Assembly (NCBI RefSeq): GCF_000178855.1
Contig: NZ_ADVG01000005.1
Coordinates: 372,001 to 436,000 of the forward strand
Source: Ktedonobacter racemifer DSM 44963
GTDB taxonomy: Bacteria > Chloroflexota > Ktedonobacteria > Ktedonobacterales > Ktedonobacteraceae
Direction of reading: 5' to 3'
DNA: 64,000 nt
The notes below the pieces were generated by a model. The model made no database searches. It was not told where the DNA came from and saw only the letters and a program-made list of their open reading frames with translations. Positions 1 through 7,634 of this stretch are shown here, piece by piece. Within the stretch, counting starts at the first letter, position 1. Each line of letters begins with the position of its first letter. Position numbers and translations under genes: made by a program.

Positions 1-1794
1 CTCGCCCGCGCTATGGCTGGCGCTCGAACTGGCACTGCATTTCGCATTTCCGGCCTGCTGTTCCCCGCTCTGAATCTTCCCTTGTATCGCCTGCTGTCCC
101 TCGGTGGTCATTTCGGCTGTCAGGTTGCTGACGGCCATATCAATATCACTCTGCTGCACATACGAGTAGGGCCGGGCATCCTGTCCGTCACTGAAGGCAT
201 CATGATTGGTCAGCGTAATGCCAGCGTGGCAGCAGGTTGTCTCTTTAAAATCCAGGGCCGGGATATTGCCTTGCGCGCCGGGAATGAGCGCGTGGGCGAT
301 ACTGCTCATGCTGCCTTCGGTGGGCGGATTGGCCGCGGGAATGGTAATCGTTTCGTCGGTGGCGACCTGGATGCCTTTCTCATCGGCAAAGATCGTTCCG
401 GCGGGAATGTTCTGTGAATAGGGTAGGGCATTATAAAAGGTCAGCAAGCCCAGGGCATTGGTGGCCTGAATCATGCCGCGTCCGGAAGTTTGCACCGTTT
501 TTGTGTGGGGTGACGTGGTCACGCTGATAAAGTGCGCGGCTACCTGGTGCAGCGTCGGGTCAGGCACCCAGGTAATCGCCGAAATAGCATAGACATTTTT
601 AAATATTCTCTTCTCAGGCGTGATGGTCACACTGGCGGAACTGCCGGGGAAGAGCCGGGCCAGCGGGCCGAATCCGGCAAAAACGCTCAACATTGAGCCG
701 CCGATCAGCAGGAAGAGCGCCAGCAGCATAGCAACCAGTAGCGCACGTGTGCGCCTGTGCTTGCGTCGTGGCGGTGAGGTTGGGACCAGGCTGACCACCA
801 CATCTATTGGAGTGAGCATCTGGCTGGGAACGCTGCGCGGCGTGACGGCCTCATCCACCACTATCGGTCTGGCCTCCATTGGCTGTAGTGGTACTGGTAG
901 ATCCTCTTTCTCCTTCTGTGCGACCTTGTCTCGTGGCGCTGGCTTCTTAGGTGGAGCGGCAGGACGTTCAAATGGCTGAGCTGGCGACTGATCAGCGGAG
1001 GCTGGCGCCGGGGTAGAGGTGCGTGCTGGCTTCTTAGGCGGAGCGGCAGGACGTTCAAATGGCTGAGCTGGCGACTGATCAGCGGAGGCTAGCGCCGGGG
1101 TAGAGGTGCGTGCTGGCTTCTTAGGCGGAGCGGCAGGACGTTCAAATGGCTGAGCTGGCGACTGATCAGCGGAGGCTGGCGCCGGGGTAGAGGTGCGTGC
1201 TGGCTTCTTAGGCGGAGCGGCAGGGCGTTCAAATGGCTGAGCCGGCGACTGATCAGCGGAGGCTGGCGCCGGGGTAGAGGTGCGTGCTGGCTTCTTAGGC
1301 GGAGCGGCAGGACGTTCAAATGGCTGAGCCGGCGACTGATCAGCGGAGGCTGGCGCCGGGGTAGAGGTGCGTGCTGGCTTCTTAGGCGGAGATAAAGGTG
1401 TCTCGGTCGTCTTTTTTTCAGCGGAGTCCGGAGGCTGATCTCCGCTAATAAATGTTTTAGCATAGCTGGCATAGTTTTCTAGCGAGAGAAAGACCGGGAA
1501 TTGCTGGCGTTGGGCGATTCTGGCAATCGTAGTGTTAGATGAGGCCACAATCACAAGTTGGGTCTTCAGCCCCTGTAGCAGGTTTCTCAGGTCTGCGAAG
1601 TCGGTTGTACGCCGGAATGCGGCGTTATCGTCAGGCATGACCAGTACGGTATGTCTGCGTCCCAGCTTATCCTGAGCAAGAATCGCGGTCAGAATGCTTT
1701 GCCGGTCATCTGACGCAGCCACGTGAATAATTCCAACGCTGGCGCTGCGTGGATCGTCGGGTCCAAATAGTTCCGTGCCATTCTTCTGTCGCAT
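1..1794 (-). CDS. Membrane-anchored Pro/Ala-repeat protein with baseplate-J-like extracellular region (3' end outside window)
   Basis: An uninterrupted reading frame of 598 codons runs off the left edge, so the C-terminus is missing. The start ATG at 1794 has AGGAAAGGA seven bases upstream. Order of parts: residues 1-110 form a soluble alpha/beta-looking domain (starts MRQKNGTELFGPDDPRSASV; contains VLVMPDDNAAFRRTTDF and QLVIVASSNTTIARIA); about 135-285 is a low-complexity linker of five 29-residue repeats rich in Pro, Ala and Lys; near 345-372 a basic stretch is followed by one hydrophobic segment (ALLVAMLLALFLLIGGSML); after it comes a beta-rich region with VTITPEKRIF, LLTFYNALP and IPAANPPTEGS. 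Proteins with this tail are usually annotated as baseplate J/gp47-like in Ktedonobacteria; that label comes from memory. The topology (N-terminus inside, tail outside) is inferred. Function unknown. Confidence 0.75.
   Translation of the reverse strand, partial: MRQKNGTELFGPDDPRSASVGIIHVAASDDRQSILTAILAQDKLGRRHTVLVMPDDNAAFRRTTDFADLRNLLQGLKTQLVIVASSNTTIARIAQRQQFPVFLSLENYASYAKTFISGDQPPDSAEKKTTETPLSPPKKPARTSTPAPASADQSPAQPFERPAAPPKKPARTSTPAPASADQSPAQPFERPAAPPKKPARTSTPAPASADQSPAQPFERPAAPPKKPARTSTPALASADQSPAQPFERPAAPPKKPARTSTPAPASADQSPAQPFERPAAPPKKPAPRDKVAQKEKEDLPVPLQPMEARPIVVDEAVTPRSVPSQMLTPIDVVVSLVPTSPPRRKHRRTRALLVAMLLALFLLIGGSMLSVFAGFGPLARLFPGSSASVTITPEKRIFKNVYAISAITWVPDPTLHQVAAHFISVTTSPHTKTVQTSGRGMIQATNALGLLTFYNALPYSQNIPAGTIFADEKGIQVATDETITIPAANPPTEGSMSSIAHALIPGAQGNIPALDFKETTCCHAGITLTNHDAFSDGQDARPYSYVQQSDIDMAVSNLTAEMTTEGQQAIQGKIQSGEQQAGNAKCSASSSASHSAGE
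938..1389 (-). repeat. 87-bp tandem repeat, five copies plus a partial sixth, coding a 29-aa unit
   Basis: Units begin at 938, 1025, 1112, 1199 and 1286, each exactly 87 bp, and a partial unit starts at 1373. In the reading frame of the minus-strand gene each unit encodes 29 residues containing TSTPAPASADQSPAQPF and ending in PPKKPAR. Copies differ by only a few bases, so the array looks recently expanded or homogenised. The left-most copy, at the C-terminal side of the array, is the most divergent. Confidence 0.95.
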
Positions 1795-2248
1795 AATGCG
1801 TTCCTTTCCTGCTACTTCGGTAGGGTTTTTCAGTTTTCCGACCTCTCCAACGCAAGCTCGCTGACGTGCCTGCTCCTCACCCAGGCTTTATTGTATAACG
1901 AGCAACGCTAGCAAGGTTTCTCTCTTTTCCTTTCGTGTATGACTTTCCTCTCCTTTTCCCATCCTTATGAGCTATTTCATTGTAACCTCTCTCATGGATA
2001 GAGATGTATGATATCTTTACCTCTCTGCGGATGCATTGCCTCAGAAAAATCTTCCAAAATCTGTCTGAGAATCCCCCCTCTTTCCCGCTGCTTTCGTTGT
2101 AAACTTTGACATTAAGCGGCTCTGGCTCAATTTAGGTGATAAGGTCTTCAATAAGCTCGCCGATGTCATGAATCCGAGCTTGAAAAATAGTAGAAGCCAG
2201 AAAGATAAGCTCATCATTCACCTAAATTGGGCCAGAGCCGAAAGGCGG
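1795..2248. other. Intergenic region with a long inverted repeat (2117-2139 / 2218-2240)
   Basis: No convincing gene. The two 23-base arms, read outward as CGGCTCTGGC...TTTAGGTGA, pair with a single G-T mismatch across a 78-nt interior that itself contains a nested AAGCTCG/CGAGCTT hairpin. The inner flank of the right arm (GATAAGCTCATCATTCACC) is nearly identical to the inner flank of another long inverted repeat at 14246-14367, suggesting one dispersed family. It lies upstream of the repeat-protein gene and beside the inverted-repeat unit that follows. Confidence 0.6.
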
Positions 2249-2360
2249 ACCGATTTTGCACTGAAGGGTGGGAATTTGATCTGAAGCATGGGAATTGACG
2301 CTTCATTGCCTGGGAAATCCGCTCCACATCTGGCTTCTTTCATCGATACCTTGTAAATTA
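2249..2360 (+). repeat. Left arm of a ~110-bp inverted repeat flanking the APH-like gene (uninterrupted copy)
   Basis: This arm begins CCGATTTTGCACTGAAGGG and ends near TTGTAAATTAG. It matches the reverse complement of the right arm (3516-3603 joined to 4360-4384) along its full length, with roughly one difference in six bases. The landmark segment TCCGCTCCACATCTGG occurs in both. It keeps the uninterrupted site (junction 2272/2273) where the right arm carries the group II intron. A third partial copy is at 14144-14197. Confidence 0.8.
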
Positions 2361-2436
2361 GCAGATTTTACCACAAGTATCCCGTCAGTGACCCACCAGG
2401 AGAAGTGTGTGATTTTCAACAGAACAACGTTTGGAT

Positions 2437-3432
2437 TTATACCGGTATCGAGAGAAGAGACGTTTTGTAGTTCTGTTTCCAGTTTTCGAGCTTCAACAGA
2501 AGTGAGGTACACCATTCTGGATAGTCCTGATCCTGCGTCAGATCTGTCGCCCGCACCAGCTTTGCATAGATGATGAGATTCACGAGTCTCATAAATGTTG
2601 GCAGATGGGAAAGCAGTTCCTCATCCAGAGAATACTGTTCGCAATACCCACGGATGAACGCGCGAAATGATGGATGGCTCAGATCCACACCGGTTTCAAA
2701 AAGATCCCTGAGGGCAAATGCAACATCTGCAATATACCAAGAAGCAGCACACTCGTCGAAGTCGAACATCGCTAGGGTCTCGTCTTGCCACCTGAGATTA
2801 TCGAGTTCAAAATCCCCATGAATGAGACCAGAGTTCATTTCTGTCACAGGGAGCGCAGCAAGAAACGAGGTGAGGTAATCGCATTCGGCCTGGACTCTTG
2901 GTTCATCTGTTGGCACAGCATTTCGGACCAGAGTAAGGTGATCTCTCCAGGTCCCGCGTGCGGCTACCTTGGGGTCCTGATACCGATGCGTCATGGCATG
3001 CAGTTTCCCGAGTGTGGCTCCCCATATCTCAAATTGAGCGGGACTCAGCTCTTCAATCTCTACCTCTCGACCTGGCAGTTGCGTAAATACGACTGCATGA
3101 AAGGTGCCGAGATCCGTCTCGACCGTTGCCACACATCGGCCATTTTTGGACACAACTGGCGTCGCCACGGTCATTCCCTGGCTAGCGAGAAAGTTGAGAA
3201 GAGCCATCTCGGCCTCAATCTCTGCTCGTGTCCGCTCGGTACTCTCGGCAAAGCGCAGAAAGCAGGTTTCACCACCTTTGCGGAAGATGTACACGAAGTT
3301 CGTGCTCGATCTGAAGAACTGTGCTGACCCTTGGTCATGCTCCCACTGCTCCAAAATGTGTTCTGCAATTGGGCTTTGCCCCTCTTTGTCCACCGTTCTA
3401 TCAACCTTGAGCATCGTGCTCAATTTCATCAT
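2437..3432 (-). CDS. Aminoglycoside phosphotransferase/homoserine kinase-like (APH fold) kinase
   Basis: A protein-kinase-like small-molecule kinase of about 331 residues. The Brenner-type catalytic motif LIHGDFELDNLRW and the metal-binding MFDFDECAASWYIADVAFAL are both present, as in the APH / fructosamine-3-kinase / HSK2 superfamily. Known family members phosphorylate hydroxyls of small molecules with ATP or GTP; the substrate cannot be read from sequence, so it should not be called a resistance gene. The start at 3432 (MMKLSTML) has AAGGA about nine bases upstream; the frame extends to a GTG at 3516 without a good ribosome site. The gene sits alone between two arms of an inverted repeat, which hints at mobilisation as a passenger. 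Confidence 0.8.
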   Translation of the reverse strand: MMKLSTMLKVDRTVDKEGQSPIAEHILEQWEHDQGSAQFFRSSTNFVYIFRKGGETCFLRFAESTERTRAEIEAEMALLNFLASQGMTVATPVVSKNGRCVATVETDLGTFHAVVFTQLPGREVEIEELSPAQFEIWGATLGKLHAMTHRYQDPKVAARGTWRDHLTLVRNAVPTDEPRVQAECDYLTSFLAALPVTEMNSGLIHGDFELDNLRWQDETLAMFDFDECAASWYIADVAFALRDLFETGVDLSHPSFRAFIRGYCEQYSLDEELLSHLPTFMRLVNLIIYAKLVRATDLTQDQDYPEWCTSLLLKLENWKQNYKTSLLSIPV

Positions 3433-3515
3433 ACATTCTATCCTTCTTTTCTCTCTAATGATAGCACAGTAACACTCTTCATCGAAATTACCACTATTTC
3501 CGCTCAATGATACCA

Positions 3516-4384
3516 CAATTTACAGAATGGCGATGGAAGAAACCAGATGTGGAGCGGTTTGGCCAGACATCGAAGCTTGAATTTCCATGCTTCAGATCGA
3601 ATTGTACGGATAGGTAGGAGCTTACGCCCTTTCCCCCCGTCCACACCGGACATGCGACTTTCACCGCATCCGGCGTTCCAGTACTCGGATAAACACTCTT
3701 ACGTGTACCTCAGGGGGAGTCGATGGATTGGGGTTTTACCCCCCCAGAGCGCACCAGCCAGAGCACAGCTTCACCTGTTGCATGGAGTCCCCCGCTATGC
3801 CGGAGAACAAGGCTCCACTACTCTGACCGTCATTTGCTTTCTCTGGTTCATCCATTTCTTCTCTCTTCAGGTTCCTTTCCCTGGCGAACCTTCGCCCTGT
3901 CCAGCCCATTACAGGCTGGCATTTGACTACTACGCCGCCGCCGCCCTCTCTCCCGCATGCTGGCATTCTCGCATCCCTTTCGGGTAAAGCGGTTTGAGAG
4001 TTCCCTGTCTTTCTCCTTATGGAGTTATAGTGATCCGTAGCTGCCTTCTATACGCCGCGCGAACAAAGGAAGAGTCCCAGATATCGGTGGAACATATCTG
4101 GGCAGTCGCGATACCATTTTGGTCAGAGTGTGTCAGCCAGTTTCACTCTTCACTGATCACGACGCTTCAGATGAAGGTTCCTCTCGTCAGCATAGATCAC
4201 AGGGTTTGCCCTTCTTTCCCTTCTGACTAAGTTGGTCGGGCGTTATCAGCGGGCTTCACACCCCCGGAAATGCCGTTTCCAGACGCATGCCGCCTAACCC
4301 TAGCACCACTCTTCAATTGCTGCTCTTTTGAGCAACTCCATAAAGCCTTGCAGGCGCACCCCACCCTTCAGTGCAAAATCGGTC
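3516..4384 (-). repeat. Right arm of the inverted repeat, split by the intron (3516-3603 and 4360-4384)
   Basis: Read on the minus strand, 4384-4360 gives GACCGATTTTGCACTGAAGG and ends in GGG. The copy then resumes at 3603 with AATTCGATCTGAAGCATGG and continues to 3516. Removing 3604-4359 restores a sequence collinear with the left arm at 2249-2360. Confidence 0.8.
3604..4359 (-). mobile_element. Group II intron lacking a reverse-transcriptase ORF
   Basis: On the minus strand the element starts GTGCGCCTG, matching the group II 5' consensus GUGYG, and ends CCTATCCGTAC, matching the 3' consensus AY. A domain-V-like hairpin lies at about 3643-3677 with the typical GCGGTGAAAGTCGC core and flanking complementary arms, followed by a domain-VI-like segment (GGGCGTAAGCTCCTACC). 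Both boundaries are fixed independently by alignment to the uninterrupted inverted-repeat arm at 2249-2360. Between the domain I-III-like part and domain V there is room only for a 76-codon frame without reverse transcriptase motifs. It could not move without a helper protein in trans. Whether it still splices cannot be told. Confidence 0.78.
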
Positions 4385-4536
4385 TACTCTTCAGTTAATT
4401 TACCACCTCGCTGATGGCCTGCTCGGCCTCGACGAGTGTGGCGACTGAGACGCCGAGAAGATATGCTGGTCCCAGCACCTGAGACGGTGAAGGAAGCTGA
4501 AGCCGTCTGGATGAGTCACGATGAGCAGGGACTCTG

Positions 4537-4773
4537 GTGACGGTGAGCCGCTGGAGTAGCTTGCATTTCCGGCAAGCCCGCGAGACCCCGGTTCATGTGT
4601 TCCGTGTGCAACGAGAGGGCGCCAAAGACAGCAAACGCGATCCGCGCGAGAGTTGGTTTGTCTGCATTGCTCTGTGTGGAGTCGATCTGGCTTTTGGTCG
4701 CTGCAAAGCCATGCTCAATACAGAACGCGAATGGCTCAGTGTGACAATTGCGCCGGTCATAGAAAAACGTTGA
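4537..4773 (+). pseudogene. Degenerate transposase fragment
   Basis: A short open stretch contains HVFRVQREGAKDSKRDPRES, which resembles the C-terminal catalytic part of a DDE-type transposase where a basic XVFRVxREGA...SKRDPR block is typical. The sequence just upstream (4390-4530) is full of stops in that frame. No N-terminal catalytic domain, no complete C-terminus and no terminal repeats were found. The assignment rests on remembered family resemblance and is weak. Confidence 0.3.
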
Positions 4774-4799
4774 ATGTCATCAAAAGCTGTATCTGAACG

Positions 4800-4853
4800 T
4801 AAATTGAGGTGTTTACACTGGATTTTCATCCAGTGTAAACACCTCAATTTACT
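4800..4853. terminator. Perfect 24-bp hairpin with 6-nt loop
   Basis: GTAAATTGAGGTGTTTACAC... pairs perfectly over 24 bp (4800-4823 with 4830-4853) around a TTTTCA loop. It lies between the degenerate transposase and the PhyH gene. The long A/T-edged stem would stop or insulate transcription from either side. A role other than termination is possible, as there is no clear U tract. Confidence 0.6.
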
Positions 4854-5080
4854 TATAAGCATTACCAGGGGAGAAATGGCAATTTTTAAGTAACTCTGAT
4901 GTTTTATTCTTAAATAAGAAAATGGTAATATTATAATAAAAGGGTACAAAGTGATCAGTCAAGAGTTCTTACTTTTCAATGGGCTAACAATCCTCTATTC
5001 TGAGCCAGAAGCTAGAGAGTACTATTCATCCGTAGCCATGTTTTTGCATATGACACAGCAAAGGAAAGGATACTTTAGCC

Positions 5081-5911
5081 ATGACCATATTAAGCAGCGT
5101 TGAACCGATCCTGAGCGAGGATGAGGTTGCTCAATTTCATGAACTTGGCTATGTCCTCGTGAAAGGTGTACTTTCACGGGATGAAGCCGCCTATTACCAC
5201 GGCCAGATTTTAAATCTGGTCCCACGTGATTTGACCCTCCCGGCCCATTGGGGCACCCACAATGGTAGACTCAAACCAATGAATGAAAATGGAAGCCAGA
5301 CAATTGATACGCCGGAACTTTTACCACTGATGATCAATGAGAAACTTTATAGAGCGGCAGTCCAATTGCTTGGCTCGACGCGCTTGCGATCGATGGATGG
5401 GTCAATAGGCATTACGTTGCGCAATGCAGGCGAAAAAAATATCCTGAGTCAGCGTCTTCACCTTGATGCCTCTGTCCCCAACACTGTGAACAACTTCCAA
5501 TTTACACAACAAGAATTACAGGTTGGAGGATGCTACTATTTCAATACTGTTGAACCGCAAGGCGGTGGTATCCATGTCGTTCCTGGTGGACATCGACTCG
5601 TCGAGGAAAAAGCACGAGCACATACAGAAGGACGTCAACTTTATGAAAAATGGAAAAATATTACCGATTTTCCGGAAACAGTCGAGGTAACCGGGGAGGC
5701 GGGAGATTTTGCCTTACTCCATCATCTGATGCCACATGCGGCATCACACAACCACCTGCCCAGGCCGCGAATAGCTCAATTTACCCGCTTCATCCGTGAG
5801 GATCATCCGCATTATCCAGCCAGGCCTGCTGCGCCTGATCAATATAGTCAAGCGCAACTTCGCGTGATGACTCCGTTGGGCCGTAAACTACTGGGTATTG
5901 ATCCCTGGTAG
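5081..5911 (+). CDS. Phytanoyl-CoA dioxygenase (PhyH) family Fe(II)/2-oxoglutarate oxygenase
   Basis: A 276-residue soluble oxygenase. The double-stranded beta-helix iron ligands are visible: HxD at H127/D129 (SQRLHLDAS) and the distal His in LLHHLMPHAAS (about H219), followed by a candidate 2-oxoglutarate-binding Arg in LPRPRIAQF (228-230). VVPGGHR is typical for the family. Members hydroxylate diverse small molecules using O2 and 2-oxoglutarate; the substrate here is unknown. The ATG follows GGAAAGGA with ten bases between. Monocistronic, bounded by hairpins at 4800-4853 and 5943-5986. Confidence 0.88.
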   Translation: MTILSSVEPILSEDEVAQFHELGYVLVKGVLSRDEAAYYHGQILNLVPRDLTLPAHWGTHNGRLKPMNENGSQTIDTPELLPLMINEKLYRAAVQLLGSTRLRSMDGSIGITLRNAGEKNILSQRLHLDASVPNTVNNFQFTQQELQVGGCYYFNTVEPQGGGIHVVPGGHRLVEEKARAHTEGRQLYEKWKNITDFPETVEVTGEAGDFALLHHLMPHAASHNHLPRPRIAQFTRFIREDHPHYPARPAAPDQYSQAQLRVMTPLGRKLLGIDPW

Positions 5912-5942
5912 CAATACATTATCCTTTTCGGGTTCTCAAAAC

Positions 5943-5986
5943 TGACGACGTACGCCACAATTTCTTACGATCTGAGTACGTCGTCA
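5943..5986. terminator. Inverted repeat between convergent genes
   Basis: TGACGACGTAC (5943-5953) pairs perfectly with GTACGTCGTCA (5976-5986) across a 22-nt loop. It lies 31 bp after the PhyH stop codon and overlaps the 3' end of the small minus-strand gene, so it could terminate both. Confidence 0.5.
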
Positions 5987-6312
5987 AGCTTTTCCACCGA
6001 GAAGAAACTCATTCCAAGTACACATTCTATGCTGTAGCAGGCGACATCCCCGATACCACAGGCAAACAGTTGCTGATGAGCGGTTGGACTCTGAAGCATA
6101 CCTGTGTATTCACTTCCACCTGCCTGTGTGATGGGCATGGAGGAAGAAGAGGTGTACTGAACGGTGGAAGAGGTGCCATATGGCACAGGTGTATGTGTAG
6201 TGAGTAGAACACCTACCAGCATGAGCATGGCAATACCTCCCCAGCGCGTAAGCATGACATACGGTCTTCTTGTCATCAGTGTAATTAAAGCGCGAGTAAG
6301 CAGGCGAGACAT
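5965..6312 (-). CDS. Small single-pass membrane or secreted protein, unrecognised
   Basis: A 115-codon frame with a good ribosome site (AAGAAGGAG seven bases before the ATG). The N-terminus is basic (SRLLTRALITLMTRR), followed by one hydrophobic segment (IAMLMLVGVLLTTHTPV), then a Ser/Thr-rich stretch and a Cys-containing tail (LFACGIGDVACYSIECVLGM). This matches an uncleaved signal anchor or signal peptide. No family recognised. Evidence is the ribosome site plus the plausible topology; it remains a hypothetical gene. Confidence 0.5.
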   Translation of the reverse strand: MSRLLTRALITLMTRRPYVMLTRWGGIAMLMLVGVLLTTHTPVPYGTSSTVQYTSSSSMPITQAGGSEYTGMLQSPTAHQQLFACGIGDVACYSIECVLGMSFFSVEKLDDVLRS

Positions 6313-7382
6313 CAGGTAGCTCCTTCTTCTGTATTGATCTCTCTGTATTAAGGGTAAGTGTACTCAACGGGGACGGTGAAGGGGAAGAGGAAAACCACCC
6401 AATGTCGGGCGAAGTTCTTCCCAGTTTAGGGCGAAGTGGGGGGAAGTGAATGTACAGGAAAGTATTTTTATTGCATATTGATAAAAATACTGTTACTTTG
6501 ATCTGATTTTTGCCATCTACATTATCTATTCGGGAATAGAAATCAAAAGCTCTCCCTGTCGTTGGAAGAAAGAGGCGGTTTGCTAGAAGTAGACGCACTC
6601 TCCTTATGGAGTGTGCGAAAGGAGCACAGAAAAAAGGAACAGGCAGAAATTTGTGCGATTGAAATTTGTGTAGGTGGTGTGTGACAGCATCTTTGGTGCA
6701 TCATGAAAACATTGCATCGGCCGTTAGCTGATACACAATACTTTGTGCTTGCCAATACCTTGTATGGAACTCGCCGATCGACTGCACAGTAGAGAAGGAG
6801 GTGCGCAGATACCCCTCCTCCTGATGAGTTCTGATTTGCTACGGGAATGCTTGCCAGAGACCATTTCAGAATGCTGCAAAAAACCTTCGACATAGAGAGG
6901 CTATAGCGATTACACGGCGGAACTGCTTGTTTCATGAGGAGATGGGTGCATCGCCGAGAAGAAATGATACGCATGTCACCCCTTCCTGGCGACGGGCTGG
7001 CGATCATTGACGTCTTTTGACATCCTCTTCCGGACGGATAATATCACGGGGAATTCCTCGAGGGTTTTCCTGCTTCGCTGAGCCTTGCCAAGACGGGACA
7101 AAACCAGTCCAGGTCTTACGGACTCTCCACAGGCAAGAAGAGACTTTCGTCTATCACTATCCGCCTTCATGGAGGAGACGAGGAGAAAAGGAGAGGTATG
7201 GAGATCGGAGAGTGTTTCCGCAGAAGAAGTTTGTGTTCTCGTGGCGTGCTGTGCTCGTAGATTGCCGTTTGGGTATGCTAAAAGAGGTGAATACAGATAC
7301 TAATCACTTCTTGGCTGTTCAGTCACTGGTTTTTTGTGCATCACCAGACATGGGTCTCCCCTTTACACGAAGGAGGTTTGTG
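6313..7382. other. Long region without a convincing gene
   Basis: About 1.07 kb. Several open frames of 60-205 codons exist, but none shows a recognisable domain, ribosome site and coherent composition together. The longest plus frame merely runs into the ferredoxin gene. It probably contains the promoter and leader of the ferredoxin-P450 operon. Confidence 0.5.
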
Positions 7383-7634
7383 ATGAAGCTGGTCGTTGAT
7401 TTAAATAAATGCCAAAGCTATGGGCAATGTATCTACGCTGCCCCAACCGTGTTTCGGTGGCATAGCGAGGAGTCGCTCGAATTCAACTACAATCCCGATG
7501 ATGGCCTGCGTCAGCAGGTTGAGCGAGCCGCCGCGGCCTGCCCGGTTCAAGCCATCCGCATCGGGCGGTCGAATGAGCAGGTAGCAACAGCGCAGCCATC
7601 GGCGCAGGAGGCTCATCATGATGAGGAGGAATGA
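7383..7634 (+). CDS. Ferredoxin (P450 redox partner type)
   Basis: An 83-residue iron-sulfur protein. Cys at 10 and 16 (LNKCQSYGQCIYAAP) and the downstream ACPVQAIRI give a C-x5-C...CP spacing, typical of small [3Fe-4S] or atypical [4Fe-4S] ferredoxins that feed electrons to bacterial cytochromes P450. The start is set by AAGGAGG six bases upstream. It is first in a three-gene operon; its last 17 bases overlap the reductase gene, implying translational coupling. The C-terminal 20 residues are acidic and His-rich (AQEAHHDEEE). Confidence 0.9.
   Translation: MKLVVDLNKCQSYGQCIYAAPTVFRWHSEESLEFNYNPDDGLRQQVERAAAACPVQAIRIGRSNEQVATAQPSAQEAHHDEEE

Noticed and set aside
2437..3432. APH-like kinase as an aminoglycoside resistance gene.
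   Set aside because: The fold also serves homoserine, choline, fructosamine and other substrates; no resistance-specific signature could be identified.
6543..7007. A 154-codon minus-strand open frame upstream of the ferredoxin gene.
   Set aside because: No domain, no ribosome site, erratic Cys/His/Ser-rich composition; probably a chance frame.
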